Below are positions 14,101 through 29,100 of a DNA stretch of 64,000 bases, in pieces. The notes under the pieces were generated by a model that saw only the letters and a program-made list of their open reading frames with translations, was not told the origin of the DNA and ran no database searches. Every line of letters starts with the position of its first letter. Position 1 is the stretch's first letter. Origin of the DNA: Stictocephala bisonia. Taxonomy: Eukaryota; Arthropoda; Insecta; Hemiptera; Membracidae. The position numbers and the translations under genes are program-made. The DNA lies in assembly GCA_035578905.1 (NCBI GenBank), contig JAQJVL010000177.1, forward strand, positions 62,001 through 126,000. Direction: 5' to 3'.

Positions 14101-17100
14101 CACTACATTGTCATTGTCAATGTGCATATCACTTCATGCCTGGTCACTTAGCTTCAACTCATTTTGCATTACCTGTATTTTGGAGTAAATTATTAATAGT
14201 TTTTTAATTAGCATAACACATGTTGGTACATATACATTACAAGTAAACTTCATACAACACAAATATATTAAAATATAAGCACAAAAATATTACAATACAA
14301 GTACAAATGCATAAATATTATGGTGATCGATTTCGGTGAACCGCGCTCACCTTCCTCAGATCAGAGGGATTCACAAAAGAATGATTATTATTATTATTCT
14401 TTATTTAAATCATACTAAATTATGTCACAACGTACAGCACAGAAAAATACAATGTTAAAAAAATCTAGTAATTTATTTGGTGCGTAAATATTAATATGAT
14501 ATAAAATTATATTATAAATACATTAACACTGTCTAGTAATAAAGAGTTTCGACGCTCCATTTGATATGTGTGTATGATGCTAGGGTTCCTAATGGCCAGC
14601 CAGCAGCAGTCTGTGTCTCTTCGCCGTTTACGTCCACAGCTGTGATTGGTAAATGTCAAATAACTGATGATTAGTAATCTGCATGGCATTATTTCTACTG
14701 TTATTATGCCACTTCTTTGCAAGATAAAAGTCAATACTGTTGTATTGCGGTTTAGTTACATCGGTAGCTGACTAAATGAAGCCTTACAATCGAGCTAGCT
14801 CAACAGCGCTGCAGTGAACGTGTTGCGACTGTATATTGTTAGACTGTAGTATTAATACGGCATAATTTTTAAGACTGCATCTATGTATAAAAAGCTTTTT
14901 TCACAACATGGTAACGGAAAAAGTGTTTCAAGTTTGATGTTAAACTGTTGGTGTTTGAATGGTGGGTTAGGCAATTGCGAATAAAATGCCAAGCAGTGTT
15001 GAAACTAAACTGAATGTTTGAAGAAAGGGACATCCCACTTTCACTATTAACAGTGACATAATAAAAATATGACTTGTTGAATTTAAATGTCTTTTTTAAC
15101 CTTGTTTATACAAAACCCCTATGCGTTTTTTAAGTTGAAAAATATTAGGAAGAATATGTAGCATTTACTATACAAAATCTTATTCATAATAAAAAGCTTT
15201 TGAGCACAATAAATTACAATTGGTTTTGTAATCGCAACCATGTTTGCTCATACTCAAGGGTTCTTGGAATATATAGCGCTCTTTATATTTATCATTTCTG
15301 TACATGAATTGACAATTACTTACAAAATCAGGTTATAGGGCATCAACAAACTCACCTTAGAAGACAAGTCCTCTAAAATCTTCCAGCAGAGAACAAATAA
15401 AGAGAAACCTTATTATATTACTCAGGTTACTAGAGAAAGACTCATTATTCATTTCTAAGACACCGATCATAGAGGTAAGGCCAAATATGAAAGGTGAATG
15501 AATGTGATGAGTGTAGATGAACAAGTGTAGTCATTGTTACTATCTGAGTTTGACTTAGCTCAGAAAGGACTATTTATTAATAGCCCAGTAGCCAGGGCAA
15601 CTATGGGACCTACAGCTATACATGGAATCCAAACCACGTAGTGTTGGTCTGATTTTCAGATAACTGACAAGTCTGACACTCAGTTCTCTTCCCTACACAA
15701 CATCTGAACCTTGACTACCATCCAACATGGACACCACAGACTTCTCTAGTAGTATCCATGTCGATGGCAACCATTGAGCAGACCCCGTATCGGTATGAAG
15801 AGGACCGAGCATGGAACCTATCACCTACGATCTCCCAAACACTTTGTCCCCAAGGAGCTGGGGTTACAGTACTGCGCCACCAGTGCCGACTCATCTCTAC
15901 TCACCTGTTATTATATGACAGTCTCCCTCTCTCTACGCACCCGAGGAAAGTGTGTAATGTGGCACTGGACATTTGTGTAATGTGATTTCTCTTTATTTGT
16001 TCACCTACTGCAAGATGTTAGTGGAGTAAGTTTGCTGATATTCTATCCCTCCTTATATACTAATTCCTTGGCTAGTGCCCTTTAACCTAACATAAATGAT
16101 CAACTATTCTACCTTGGTGACTGGAGAGAGTGGTGGTATGCAGGAACTGAGGGACGCTAAAGACTGTCACATCTTGCCGAGCGCACGCGAGCCACTGGCC
16201 ACAGCTACTGAACTCAATACACATACTGCCATCGACAGGTAGGGTGAAAATACGGGAGTTTGGTATCTTACAGCTCTGCGCTGGCAGCCGAGACCACATC
16301 ACCGCTCCTATATCTGTTGTTTCTTCCTGTGACATCAATCAATACTATCACATGTTTTTATAATAACAGGCGTAGGGATGAGAGATTACAAAAAATTAAC
16401 TTTTCACCGGATTAAGACATTGAAATTTAATGACCCACCTTATACCCACTACACCATACTTCACATTTCACTGACTATAGATACTACACAAAGTATGTGT
16501 TAACTTAATAAATTAAAAGACTTTCTCTTATAATAGTCTCTAAAGTATTACGCTATTGGCAGCACAAACTAAATAAATGGATTTATTGTTAGCAACTTCT
16601 AATATTCCTTTTTTTAGTACTACAACCAAGACAAACCATATAAAATTGAATTCATCTGTTAATCTGGAAAAAAATAAACAGTCATGTGGCTTGTATTAAG
16701 TATTACCAACATCACATCAACTGGTTGTGTCCGCCCAGCTGAACTGGCACTTGAAGAAGACAAACATTTATTGAAATTAAAATTACCATTAACTTCAAGG
16801 TTAGAGATGATTTATTTCAATTTTCTTTATATAATACAACAGTTAGATGCATTTTTTACTCTAAATATCATTACAATTAATTAGTAAATTTAACATTAAA
16901 TTACATTGTCTATAATTAAGTTTCTAACAAGAAATGGCAACAGCGATATAATAATAATAATAATAAAATTGGCAATAAATTAAAATGTTTTAAAAGAGTT
17001 GACAATATACAACACTAGCTGGTATCTGTGCTTCGCAACGGCAAATGCCCAAAAAATTAAATCTTAAAGATACAAATATGTTTTATTATATTTCATCAAC

Positions 17101-20100
17101 AATATTTAATTATTGTACAAAAACTTATAGTATAAAATCAGTTAGCTTAAAAACGATTGTGTAAGAAATAAAATACATTTACTATCTATAGATGTTTGCC
17201 TATAGATTTTATAATGTTATTTGCTCGATTGATTTTATTATGTTAAGCTAAGGTAGTTGAAGTTAAATCACGTGATCCCATCACCACCCCCGGCCTTGGG
17301 TCTACGTAGCCAGTCCAATGACATGTTAAGTCATAAATATGTTATTTACTTGCTGATGAATGTTACAATTAATCATATATTAAATACAAATATCAGATAA
17401 GTCCCCTCTCCACTATGTTCCATGATTCTGTAGCTATAAAAATCAAAAGCAGTGAGTTTTTTTTTCTTTTTCAAAGGCTGATTGGTATTAGAGTCCCTCA
17501 CGGAATGTTTAAGTAGTATCCTTCTTCTCCGCAGCAGAGCATGAGTGGATATTGTAGAGCATCTTAAGAATGATGCGTTTCGCTGATTGGCACTTTCCTA
17601 TCATCTCTGGTGTACAGAACGATATATCTCTGTTCAAACTCCTGGCCCACAAACAATGTCGCGACTTCCTTGGCAGTGAGAGCATTGAAGCGGCCTGTGT
17701 GTACCTGTAAGTATCTTGTCAGCGTTGACCATCAGGAATTAACTCAATAACAGCCCTGAAGTCCTGAATATACCAATTATGTTCATGCAGTTGACTAACC
17801 AGCTCAGGTTTATGGGAAGTTGCGTCATCGTATATTCTTTTTGTTAGTGTCATCCCCAACAAAGTATATTTATAGGAACACGGACTGTTGTTGATGAGCT
17901 GGCATGAAGCTCCCGATTCCATGGTAAACTTCACCTTAAACCTTGAATGTCAGCATAAACTTATCCTTATTTACCACCTCAGCTCCAAAAGAAGTCATTT
18001 CAAAACAACCACTGTACTTCCATATAATCCTGAGGAAATGTTCAGAATCTTGGTTCTGGTGGGTCAGGAGGCTATGCATAGGTTCAGGAAATTGCTGGAT
18101 AGAGGGAATTTTCTGTTACTGCAACACATACCACTTTGCCATCACAATGTATTTCAAGCTCGAGTGGGAAAATATATCCCAGTGCCATAAGCTCATAAGA
18201 AGGACCTTAAGTCTTACGTTTGAACATCTCGGGATATGTATTGTAGCTTATTGGAGTTTTGTTGGACTACCAGGTTCATAGTGAACGGTTTGAACCTCTA
18301 CCAGTTGTTAGACACGTGATTTACGATAGCTACCCGTACCTCAGACGCTAAACTGTTTACAATATAAGACAGGAAGTAAAATAGGCATGCATCAAGAATC
18401 TCGATCACATGGCGAGAAATATCCTCGCCATCTACGACTATATTCACAACTTTAACAATGTCTTGAAAAATGCAAGGAAAAATAATCTGAGTTATATAAG
18501 AAATGAAAATGATGAACCCTCTTTTCCAGGGTATTATGATGTATACGTTAAACTCAAAAATTTACACAAACTTCAGAAAGAAGGAAGTGTGCAGAGCTGT
18601 CCCCTAGTCAAAAATAATACATTAATTAATCACATATGTAACAGATTTGTGTTATGTTTGTTGTACCAGCTGTTTTAAATAAAATATTAAATTAAATTAA
18701 TGTCAATGTTATTCTTATAGGAAAAAAATGGAACGTTTGGGAGCTGTTTGTATCACTTAGGAATGGAATTTTAGCAAGCTATATGAATTAGGCTAGTGTC
18801 ATCATACACTGTAACGGACTTGCCAGCGCATGTCGTTAGCTAAAGGTCACCTAATCTTTCAGCTGCTTTCTCTGCCTGGACAAACTGTACATAGTACGCA
18901 AGTAAGTTGATTTACCTGTCCACAATTTTCATCAGAGTTGACCTCAGAAACGGCTACCGAGGCGGAGGTAGATCGAACGCTGGCCTCTGATCCCCTCTCA
19001 CTTTGCAATGCCATTCTAGAGCGTAGCTGAGGAGAGAGGGGGGCAGTGGGAGAGTCTACAGCTGATACTGTCACATACAAACACCCTGGGTACTTGTGTC
19101 GCACCGCCGTGCCCCACCACTCAAACACCTTGGAGAGAGAATAAATATTGCTATTAAAGCTCCACGGTTTTCTAAGAGTTCATTGACATTTTTTTAAATA
19201 TATATTCCTAACATTACGTTTTAGGAATTTTTGCAGTTTTCAGAAATAGTGAGATAATAATTAAAACATAGTTAAACCATTGGCAAAATTATGAAGTGGT
19301 TACTTACTTTCCTCAACAGATTCACAATATTTTGCAGAATAATTCAGTAAAAAATCTATTATTAGTGTTAGTACTTAACCCTTTCCCCTTAGATGGCCAG
19401 CCCAGTTGGACATCATGATTTTGCCACCGGCTCGGCGAGTGTTCGTCTAAATATGTCCGCTGAGATTGAGTGCCCAATTCTGGTGGCCACTACTATGTAC
19501 ACGCTCAGATCGGGTAAGTTTTAGTGCTTTGTCCGCTGGGATTGGCTGTTCAACTGGGATGGCCGGCAATGATTTCCCTACGCACTCGGATGTCCAACTC
19601 TGTTGGGCACTTGAAATATGTTTATGTATTTTAGATATAACTTGTTTGAGCAATATTTAAAAATGTTTAACAGCTGTTTAAATATGTTGGGATTATATTC
19701 AACCAGCTGGTATCATCTGTTTCTGATTCTGCTATGTGTAGACATCTTGATTGTGTGTCAGAAATTGGCTGTGAGTTAGGCTATCTCTCAATTTTATCCT
19801 CGTGCATCTTGATTGTTATTAATTATTGTACATATTCTACTTTGTTGTAAAATACTGTAACTGTAAATAATAGTTATTTAGTTCGCGTCTTAGTATCCAG
19901 GTCTTTGTCCTGGCATATTTTTCGAAAAGTATCACACTCAGCAACATTTCAAAAACTGATTTATTTCAAAACTAAATATTGCAAAACTTATAATTCCAAA
20001 ATTGTATGTTTCATTAATTAAAACTTTTTTATGTTAACCGAACTTGTTTTAATTTTAATTTAAAACTAGACAGTAATTACTTTTTAGGTGAATGAAACTT

Positions 20101-23100
20101 GTATGTAGAGATTATCAGACCGCTGAGAAGCCGCTAATATGACAATTATTGAATATTATATACTGATTATACTTGTGTCACTTATATAATTTAATTCTAG
20201 ACATTTTAATTATCAGTTAAAAATACAAAAACAGTAATTTTAAATACAATTAAAAATGAAAAAGTTTCAAAATATTATTTTTCATGACTCAAAATGTTCA
20301 ATCTTTTTCAATAGCATTTTAAAATATATTACACTAATAGTATAATAAGAAAAACTATATTACGTAATGCTCATATTTAAAAATATTCAATACTTATATC
20401 CATATCAACATTCAAAGTAAATACGTAGTATTTAAACTTTAAAAACTAGGTACAATCACAATAAGGCTGAATGACCACAAAATGGGTTCCAACCTGGTGA
20501 GAACGGGAGTGTGACATGGCTGCCGATCTCGTAAATAAAGCAGCCATGGCTAACCCAGGTGGCCACCCGACCTTACGGGTCAGAAGCAGGTGTTCGACTG
20601 CCGAGCACTGTGTGGCCAACTGTACTGGAAACCTGATCTGAGAGAACATTTTTTAACAGACAGTTCCGAGGGGAAAGGGTTAAGCTTTCAATGTAGAGGA
20701 TTACAGGCTTAAATCTAAAATAATTTTATGAACGTTTGGTTAAAATACCACTCATAGGAATGATAAAAAACACAAATTAACTACCATGACTTTATTTTCT
20801 TCAGTATCTATTAAATTAATTGATTTTTTGTGCTGTTTTCAAATAAATATTTATTAATTTAAGTCTTTTCTTTATACATTTCATCAAATAAATTTCATAA
20901 ATTCACAAATAAAACAGAGTGATGTTTACATCATATATTTAATAATCATTAATATTTACCAATGGAAACATATTTTGTGTTAAAAATACATGTTATTTTT
21001 GTATTTTAGGGTCTATTTTTACAATTTCACAAAAATAAAGCTTCACAGCAAATTTAACTATAATTTTTTAGATGAGTATATCATAATAGTAACAATATTA
21101 TTATATCTTTAATAAATTCAAAATCAAACAGATACAATTTCAAAAATATTTGCAAAAAGCAGTGAACAATCTGAGACTGGTTCAAAATGTCACTAACTAG
21201 ACTAATGCTGAACAATATTTGAAACAAGATACGTCTCAAATTCCTGACCGTTAAGAAAAACACAAATAAATAAAAGATTGTATGGCAATCAGTAACAAAA
21301 CAATGTTACAATGTCTGGTGACATTTGGTATCACAAATAATGATACCAAAGTCAAAATATAACCTTTAATTCTATATATTTCTACATTATCACAAAGAGA
21401 AATATTTTGAAATTGATAGTTTAGTTATAAATTGATGAAACAGCAACATCGAAACTACATACAGAAAACCAAAAAGTATAAAATATATTTCTTCATCACG
21501 AGAATGAACGAGTATTTTTGGCCAAGTTTGTGGATATGGGACCTCACATATATAACATAAACAAAAAAATTAACTAGAAAGAATTAATTTTACAAACTTT
21601 TTTACTTTGAACTTCAACACAATTTCATTTATTCCTTCATTAGTAAGCCTACCAAGTAGAATGTTAACAGCATTGTGTTAATAAAATTTATTGTTTCAAG
21701 AAAGTATTATTTTAATATATTCCACAATTCTTCTCTAAATATTTTAGAATGAAATCTGTGAAAAACTGACTTCTGCAATAAGTTAATTGCTTATAAATAG
21801 GCCTAATATAAAAATATGAAAATATTAAGTATCATCACTACATACAGCAGGTGTCCGAGGTCTCAGTGACTTCTGAGGTTTGGCCGGCCGGTAGAGCTGC
21901 AGCCTGAGTCTGGACCCTACATTGAATGTCCCATCAGCCCCCACGGGACGCACGAATGCCCAGGCTACGGGGTGCCAACCTGCCATGTTGCCCAGCTTAC
22001 GTTGACGAATGATGGACCCAGCAATTGATGCAGGGAGAAAGTCACAAAGCTCAAACAGCAGTAGTGTGTGTGATTTGAATAAATGAGAAATATTCTCATT
22101 AAGCACAAGACATTCTTCCCATTGGGGCTGCATGGACCTAAAAAAAAAGCAAAAATTTAAACATATTTGGAAGAGCCAGTGGCTGAGCGGTCTCAGAAAT
22201 CAGAACTATGGGTCTGGGTTAGATTTAGCGCAGGTTCGAACATGGTCTAAATTGGAATATTAATTCCTACTATCCTTCTACTATGCTGGTTCACCCACTT
22301 ACTCTGTCTGAATAAGTTCCTCGCACAAATCAGCTATCTACGGGGAATGGGCAGTGTAAGGTTGACCCATTCAGTGCTATGTGGCCGTAAAGTTGGTCAT
22401 GGCGCCCTACCTCTAGTGGATGCGTGACCGTCTAGTCGGCCAAGTAGTTGTTATCGGTAGTGGCTGATGGCCGTCTTGTCAGCCATGCTGCCCCACTCAC
22501 ATTTATTAAATTAGTCTCCAGCCAGCCTTTGCCAAGTTCACATGCCAATGGACTCACATTTCTGTAGTATCCTACGAGCAGCAGATGGTAAGATGGTCAG
22601 CACTGGTGGTGCATTGCTGTAACCCAGCTACTTTGGGACAGTGTTTGGGAGATTGTAGGCGATAGGTTTCATGCTCAGTCCTCTTAACACCGACACAGCA
22701 TCCGGTGAATGGTTGCCATCGATGTAAACACTACTAGAGAAGTCTGGGTTGTCCATGTTGGATGGTAGTCAATGCTCAGATGTTGTGTAGGGAGAGACGT
22801 TTTCAGACTTGTCAGTTAGCTGAAAATCAGACCAACACTATGTGGTTCGGATTCCACATAAAGCTGTAGGTCCCATACTTGCCCTGTCTATTGGGATATT
22901 AATAAATAGTCCTTTCTGAGCTAAGTCGAACTCAGATAGTAACTTGTTCATCTACACTTATTCACCCCTCATATTCGCCCATATCTCTGCAATAAGCGTC
23001 TTAGAAATGAATAATAATAAATGGTTTTAAGTTTCCAGTTATTGTTATTTTTAATGTTTCTATTATTTTTTAGTTTGAATGTTATTATTAGTGTAGTGTT

Positions 23101-26100
23101 TGTGTATATTAACCCTTTTAGTGCCACGGTAACGAAATATCGCCACCAAATAATTAGTAACAAAGTGCCACGGTGATGAAATATCGCCACCAGTTGATTG
23201 AGTGAAAAGTGCCAGGTGGCGATATATCGCCACCAATTATTTTCGATCGTATACTCGAGTTTTACGTAAATATCGATGTTCGTAATCATTTATCAGGATG
23301 ACCGAACATTTATTAGTCGATTACTACTCATTCAAAAGTCTTTGGAGGAAAAAACATCACTCCAGAACTAATAACAACCCAAGCGGACGACAGCTGGTCA
23401 GACGTTCATTGTTTGTTACTGTCATAGTCAGTCTGCCCCAGTGAGTACCCGATTCAGTCATTGTTTTGTTGTTGTGTGTTGTTTTGTTATTATTTGCTTT
23501 GTTTGTATTATAATCTGTATATATTTATTATTTCTTTACAATCTGCGTTATTATAATTATAGTTTTTTGTGAATTTCCATGATTTTTTTCAATTGTTAAA
23601 ATATATATAAACAGTGCTAATTCGTTTATTTTATAATAAAAAAACATGAAATTTGGTATACATGTTAGGAATAAAATAAGGTTCAAAATAAAATGATTTC
23701 CGACAGTAAAATTATTCTTTTTTCAGTTACTTATTTGTAATCAAATACAAAAAAAAAATTTTTTTTATTTTTATATATTATTTTTGTTGTGATAATTTTT
23801 TTATTTAAATGTTTAACTTGTTACTATTTTTCCTTGGTTGCTATGGTTATAAGAAGCAATTTGATACCAGATTTGTTAAAATATGTTACATAGAAACAAA
23901 GCTATGATTTTTGTAAAACATTGTTACAAAATCGCTGTTTTCACCTCGGCATTTTTGAGCATGACTATGAGTTTAGAGACTGGCTGTACAACTTTTTGAT
24001 CAGAAAATTTTGGGCATGGCACTCAAAGGGTTAATGAATAATTATGATAGATGAACCTGGAAAAATTAAAAAGACTGTATTTACAAGCAACGAATACCCT
24101 CGACAACCTGTATTGTTTACCATAGTGGTTTTGAAAAATTCCACTTAAACTAGATTAAATGTGAAAAAATGTTAGAAGTGGAGTTGTAAATAGTTATTTT
24201 AATATTTTTCATTTGTTTTACCTAATTTCTTATATTAAAAATTAGTTTTATTTTAAAAATAGTGTGGTGTAGAAACTCTTAGACATAAATTGTTTGGTAA
24301 AATAGTTCACCAGGGGCTGATGGCCGTGGATAAAAAGTACCTATATTATGGTAAAAAGGTAAAAAATTTTTTTAACTTTCACACATAAGGATAAGTTTTT
24401 TATTTTTATATACAGTCACACATGGTGAAAACGTAACTACACATTGTTTGTGACACATTTTCAATTCTCCATGAATTTGTAAAATAAAGAATATTGTATT
24501 GTACAGCTTTAGTATTGAATGTATTATTTACCGAGATGTGAAGGGGATCGGCCATTTCTCAAAAATAAAGTATATGTATGGAGAGAACACTAATGCAATG
24601 CAAATAATCTCAATTTTCTCACTTTACTGTTCTTGATTCATACTTTGCTTTGCATTATCTAATAATAAAAGAAAAACTCAAATAAATAATAACAATCTTT
24701 CAAAAGTATTACCAGCCCTTTTAAGTTTACGTACACATATTTAACCCTTTGCACTCTGGACAAAAATTTTGGTCGGTGCCAAAAACTCCAGTCTATGTTA
24801 GTAAAGTACTAGCGAAAAACTCTAAGCCCATTTTGCCAATATTGTAAGGGTTTTATAAAATATTCATAATTTAGTTATTTTATAACTTACAACTATGATT
24901 TACGTTTTGTTGTTTCTGTTATAATATTCTGAATGTAAAAAAAAATATAATTATAAAATAAAAATAATTTATATATATTTTTCTTTTAAGTTATTAAAAA
25001 TGTATACCTAAATGTTTTTTAAAAAGTTAATTTTGAACCTTTATAACTATAAAAAATTGCATTGACCTATTATAAATCATTGTTATAATTATGTTTCTTG
25101 TATAATTACAAACTTTTATGCAAAATTTCATGCACTTAACTTCATAAATAAGTCCTTGGTAAACATTTGTTGAAATTTTGACAAATTCTAAATTTTGCAT
25201 ATATATAGTATATTATGTTCTCTGATCAACTTTGATTCTGAAGCACTAGTCTCATTTATTTTATAACTTCAAATGATGTATAATGTATCAGTAACAATGA
25301 AAAATTCAAAAAAAATATATTTAATTATAAAATGTTTGTTGCTAAAGCCACAAGGTCAAAAATCGTAAAATAATAAAAATTGTCAAACAGCTGATAAAAT
25401 GAAATGTTATAGAAACTTGAAAACACACAAATGAATAAAGATATATAGAATAGAATAGAATAGAATAGAATAGAATAGAATATTTTTAGAATAGAATAGA
25501 ATAGAATAGAATAGAATAGAATATTTTTATTCACGAAATATTACATGCAGTGGCCCTGCTAAGTGAGAACTCACTTATCAGCAGGATCCAGAAATTACAT
25601 ATTTTATACATTACATTTAGAAATAAAAAAAAAAACAGTATAATATTAAAGAATATACAGTAATGAAAACAATACATATCAGTGTGTATAGTAGTGGCAG
25701 ATGGTGGGTATTAAAACTTAACTAGTTAACAATAGAAGTGGCATTAATAAATCTTAAGAACTATTGTACATTTGGATGTGTAAAGAGTATCAAATCTTAC
25801 TCTATGGCAACGACAGCTGATGCCCCCCCTCCGCAGCGACCACAGCTGTTAAGCAAGCCTGTCACCACGGGAGCGGGAGCAGCCAGCAGCAGCGTCACGT
25901 TGTTTACTACATAACCAATAACAGACTCAAAGATTAAAAATCAAGAATCCTAAAGAGAAATCACAAGAGATATTATTCGTTTGCATTATTTTCAATTGCC
26001 TTTGCCCATTTGTGTTATATGTGTTCAGTGTTTGTGTGTTAACCAGTGTCAAATTAACGAATGTGATGTGATGGGTTGGTGTTAATAATGGTTCATCCTT

Positions 26101-29100
26101 GGTGGGCTTTCATGGCTTGTGTTACTAACTTATATCTTAACACCATTAACCAGATAACTACTTTTTAATCAACCTCAGTGCAGTTTTACATGTCATAAAA
26201 ACGCTAACATATTTTAATCATTGCCTTCTAACAGATATTTAACACTAGGGGAGATCTACTCTAGCATGGATATTCAAGGTAAGCATGGGACACCAGCTAA
26301 CTTTAGCTTCAAGAAAACATATTCCAACGAGATCTTTCATAAGGTTTGTAGGCTACACATAAAAGATTTATTAAAAATATGGTGTAGACTAAGTAGGTAA
26401 CAACTGTAAAGCCTTAGAAAGTACAGGATGTCATCATATTTAAAGCATAATAGGCCTACTGTGAAGGGCCATTTATGCAACTACAGAGGCAATAACAATA
26501 AAACTATAAGTTAAAAACAAAAATCAACAGTGTTTATACAATGTAAATGCACAAAGAAATATTGGGTCTTAGTACAGACCTGGAAAGTGGCTGTGAGTGG
26601 GCATAAACAAGCCAATAACAAGATAACAATAAATATTACAATATATATATATATATATATATCTACAGTATTTACAAATAGACTAGGAAGTATTTATTTA
26701 TTAGCATGTGTGTCTGACGGTTCCCGCGCAAAACCATGCGACTGTGTCGGTCCCAGTCGTTCGCACGCGCCAAAACGGCTGTAAAAACGACTGCTGAAAA
26801 ATAATATTCCATAGAGTACACTATAAAGTACTACTACGCTAAACTATATTTAACGAAGTTTATTATATCGTAATTTGAGCGCATTTGGAAATTATATAAA
26901 GCCAGCAGAAAATATATTTTGAACGTCCGATCTATCGGACGTCGGAGTTTTTGGCACATTTAGTGATCGTCCGAAATTTCGAACGTCGGAGTTTTTGGCA
27001 TAAACTCAATTGTCCGAAATATCGGACGTTGGAGTGCAAAGGGTTAAGCAGGAATAGTTAAATAAATGTCTATTTTGCTCATTATAAAAAAAAAAAAAAA
27101 CAACAAATTAATCAATACACAAACAAACTTGTTTACCACATGTGTCATTTTTTGATTGCCAAAGACTATTTAGACGATTTATAAACTGAATGGTTATCAT
27201 TTTCTTATGCTAATTAGAATGGTTACGCTAAAACATTAATCAATGAGATCACAAATAAAAATAGAGTTTGATTGGGAGAGTTCACTATGTAGAGTGGAAA
27301 GAAGTAGAAATCAGATCGTTTCTCATCCTTAGTGTCTGTGTGTGTTGTATGTGAAACTACCTTGGTGTATGTAAATGGAGAAGATATTCGTGTATACTTA
27401 GATAATAGTTTTAAGTGATTTTTTTAAATTGATGAAGACACACCATCACCTTAATCTGTTCAGTAAAAAAACCGACATATGCTGGAGCCCAATTATTCAA
27501 CCTGTTGCCGGGGGGGAAGAAATCAAAAACACCTCTTCACAACAGCTAAAGAAGAGGCTCACTGACTACTGAAGAGACCCCTCTACTCATTGGAAGAATA
27601 CCTGAAGACCAACAACTGAATGGGAGTATCTTCTAGTTAGTCACCATTTGCTTGAACCTTATTTACATATATATTTCTTTATGTCTTGTGTAGATTCATA
27701 TTTTATGTAAACATATCGCTATTACCTATATCAATGATTATGTTAATAAATAATAAATTTAATTGAAATAAATAAACATTTAATAAGTGTTGTTATAGTG
27801 AAAAAAACCTGGCTGGAGAGGATTATTGATGGAAAAACATTTGTGGGTGGGTGGGCGGGTCGATACCACTGTATGTTTGTGGGTGGGTGGGCAGGTCGCT
27901 ACTGCTGTATGTTTGTGAGTGGTCAGACGGGTCGATACCACTGTACGTTTGTGGGTGGGTGGGCGGGTCGCTACCACTGTATGTTTGTGAGTGGTCAGAC
28001 GGGTCGATACCACTGTACGTTTGTGGGTGGGTGGGCGGGTCGATACCAATTAAGATTAAGTTGAGCGCTCAAAGGAATATAGTTATACATCTCACTGCTA
28101 CTGTCGTTTTAAGTCAAAGTCAAAATGTCTTTATTCTTATACATGGAGTACAGAGTAGTGTCACAATAAAACTTTAATAGTAAACATCCTCCTCACTAAC
28201 TATTTCCCTTCCCTCTATCTCCCTCATCTGACTTGCCCCACAAATTGTACTAAAGTACATAAACTCTAGCAATGATGTTTTTATATATTATCAATATAAT
28301 CTTTCAGCCAAAGTTAATTTCTCTACAAGCTGATCAATGGTGATATTGATTGTCCTCATTTGCTACAACTGGTTAACTTTAGAGTCCCCTCAGCTACTAG
28401 ATCGCATTACCTTTTTGAGATCAGATACAGAAGTACAAACTACCTTCTTCATAGTCCTATTCCCAGAATACTGAGAGCTGGAAACGAGGCCTGCAATGTG
28501 GTGGATTTCTTCTCTGACTCCTTGGGAACTTTTCGACGTCTGGTCCTATCCCTGGCTAACAACAATGGAGAGTAGAGTCTTCTTTGTGCAAATGGATTAG
28601 AATTGATTTCTGGTGGAGTTAGTTTCTGTGAAGTGGGTGCTTGGAGGTTGCGTTAAAGGGCCATACTTGTGTTGTTGGGGGCATGGTCTCCCCACATTGC
28701 ATATTTCACTTTTAATACCAGTGTAGTGATTGTTCCATCTTTAGGTAGCTGCGTTAAAGGGCTACACCTGTGTATGTGGGGGCATGGTCTCCCCACTTTT
28801 CGCACTTTCCTACACCTATAAGCAATCTGAAATTTCACAATCATTTCTCCCCAAACTTCACGCATTTATATATAATTATTATTGTTACCTTTTTTATATT
28901 TTATTTATGTTATCTATTGTTATTTATTACTACATTTATTATTTATTGTTATTTATATTATTGTATCTGTTATAACTGTATATTCTACTTGGGTTATTTA
29001 TTTATTAGATTTTTGTTGCTGTTACTATTTGTAGGATTTTTTGTATTGTTACACGATGGTTACACATATTATGCTTATTATGCTATTGGACTGTTCAAAC

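Noticed and set aside
17719..18281. Two or three overlapping small plus- and minus-strand proteins
   Set aside because: They are pieces and shadows of a decayed Helitron protein; the same sequence recurs in opposite orientation at 46.8-47.7 kb.
27780..28177. Repeat proteins of about 90-108 aa
   Set aside because: Products of the 36-bp minisatellite in open frames on both strands, with no domain or start context.
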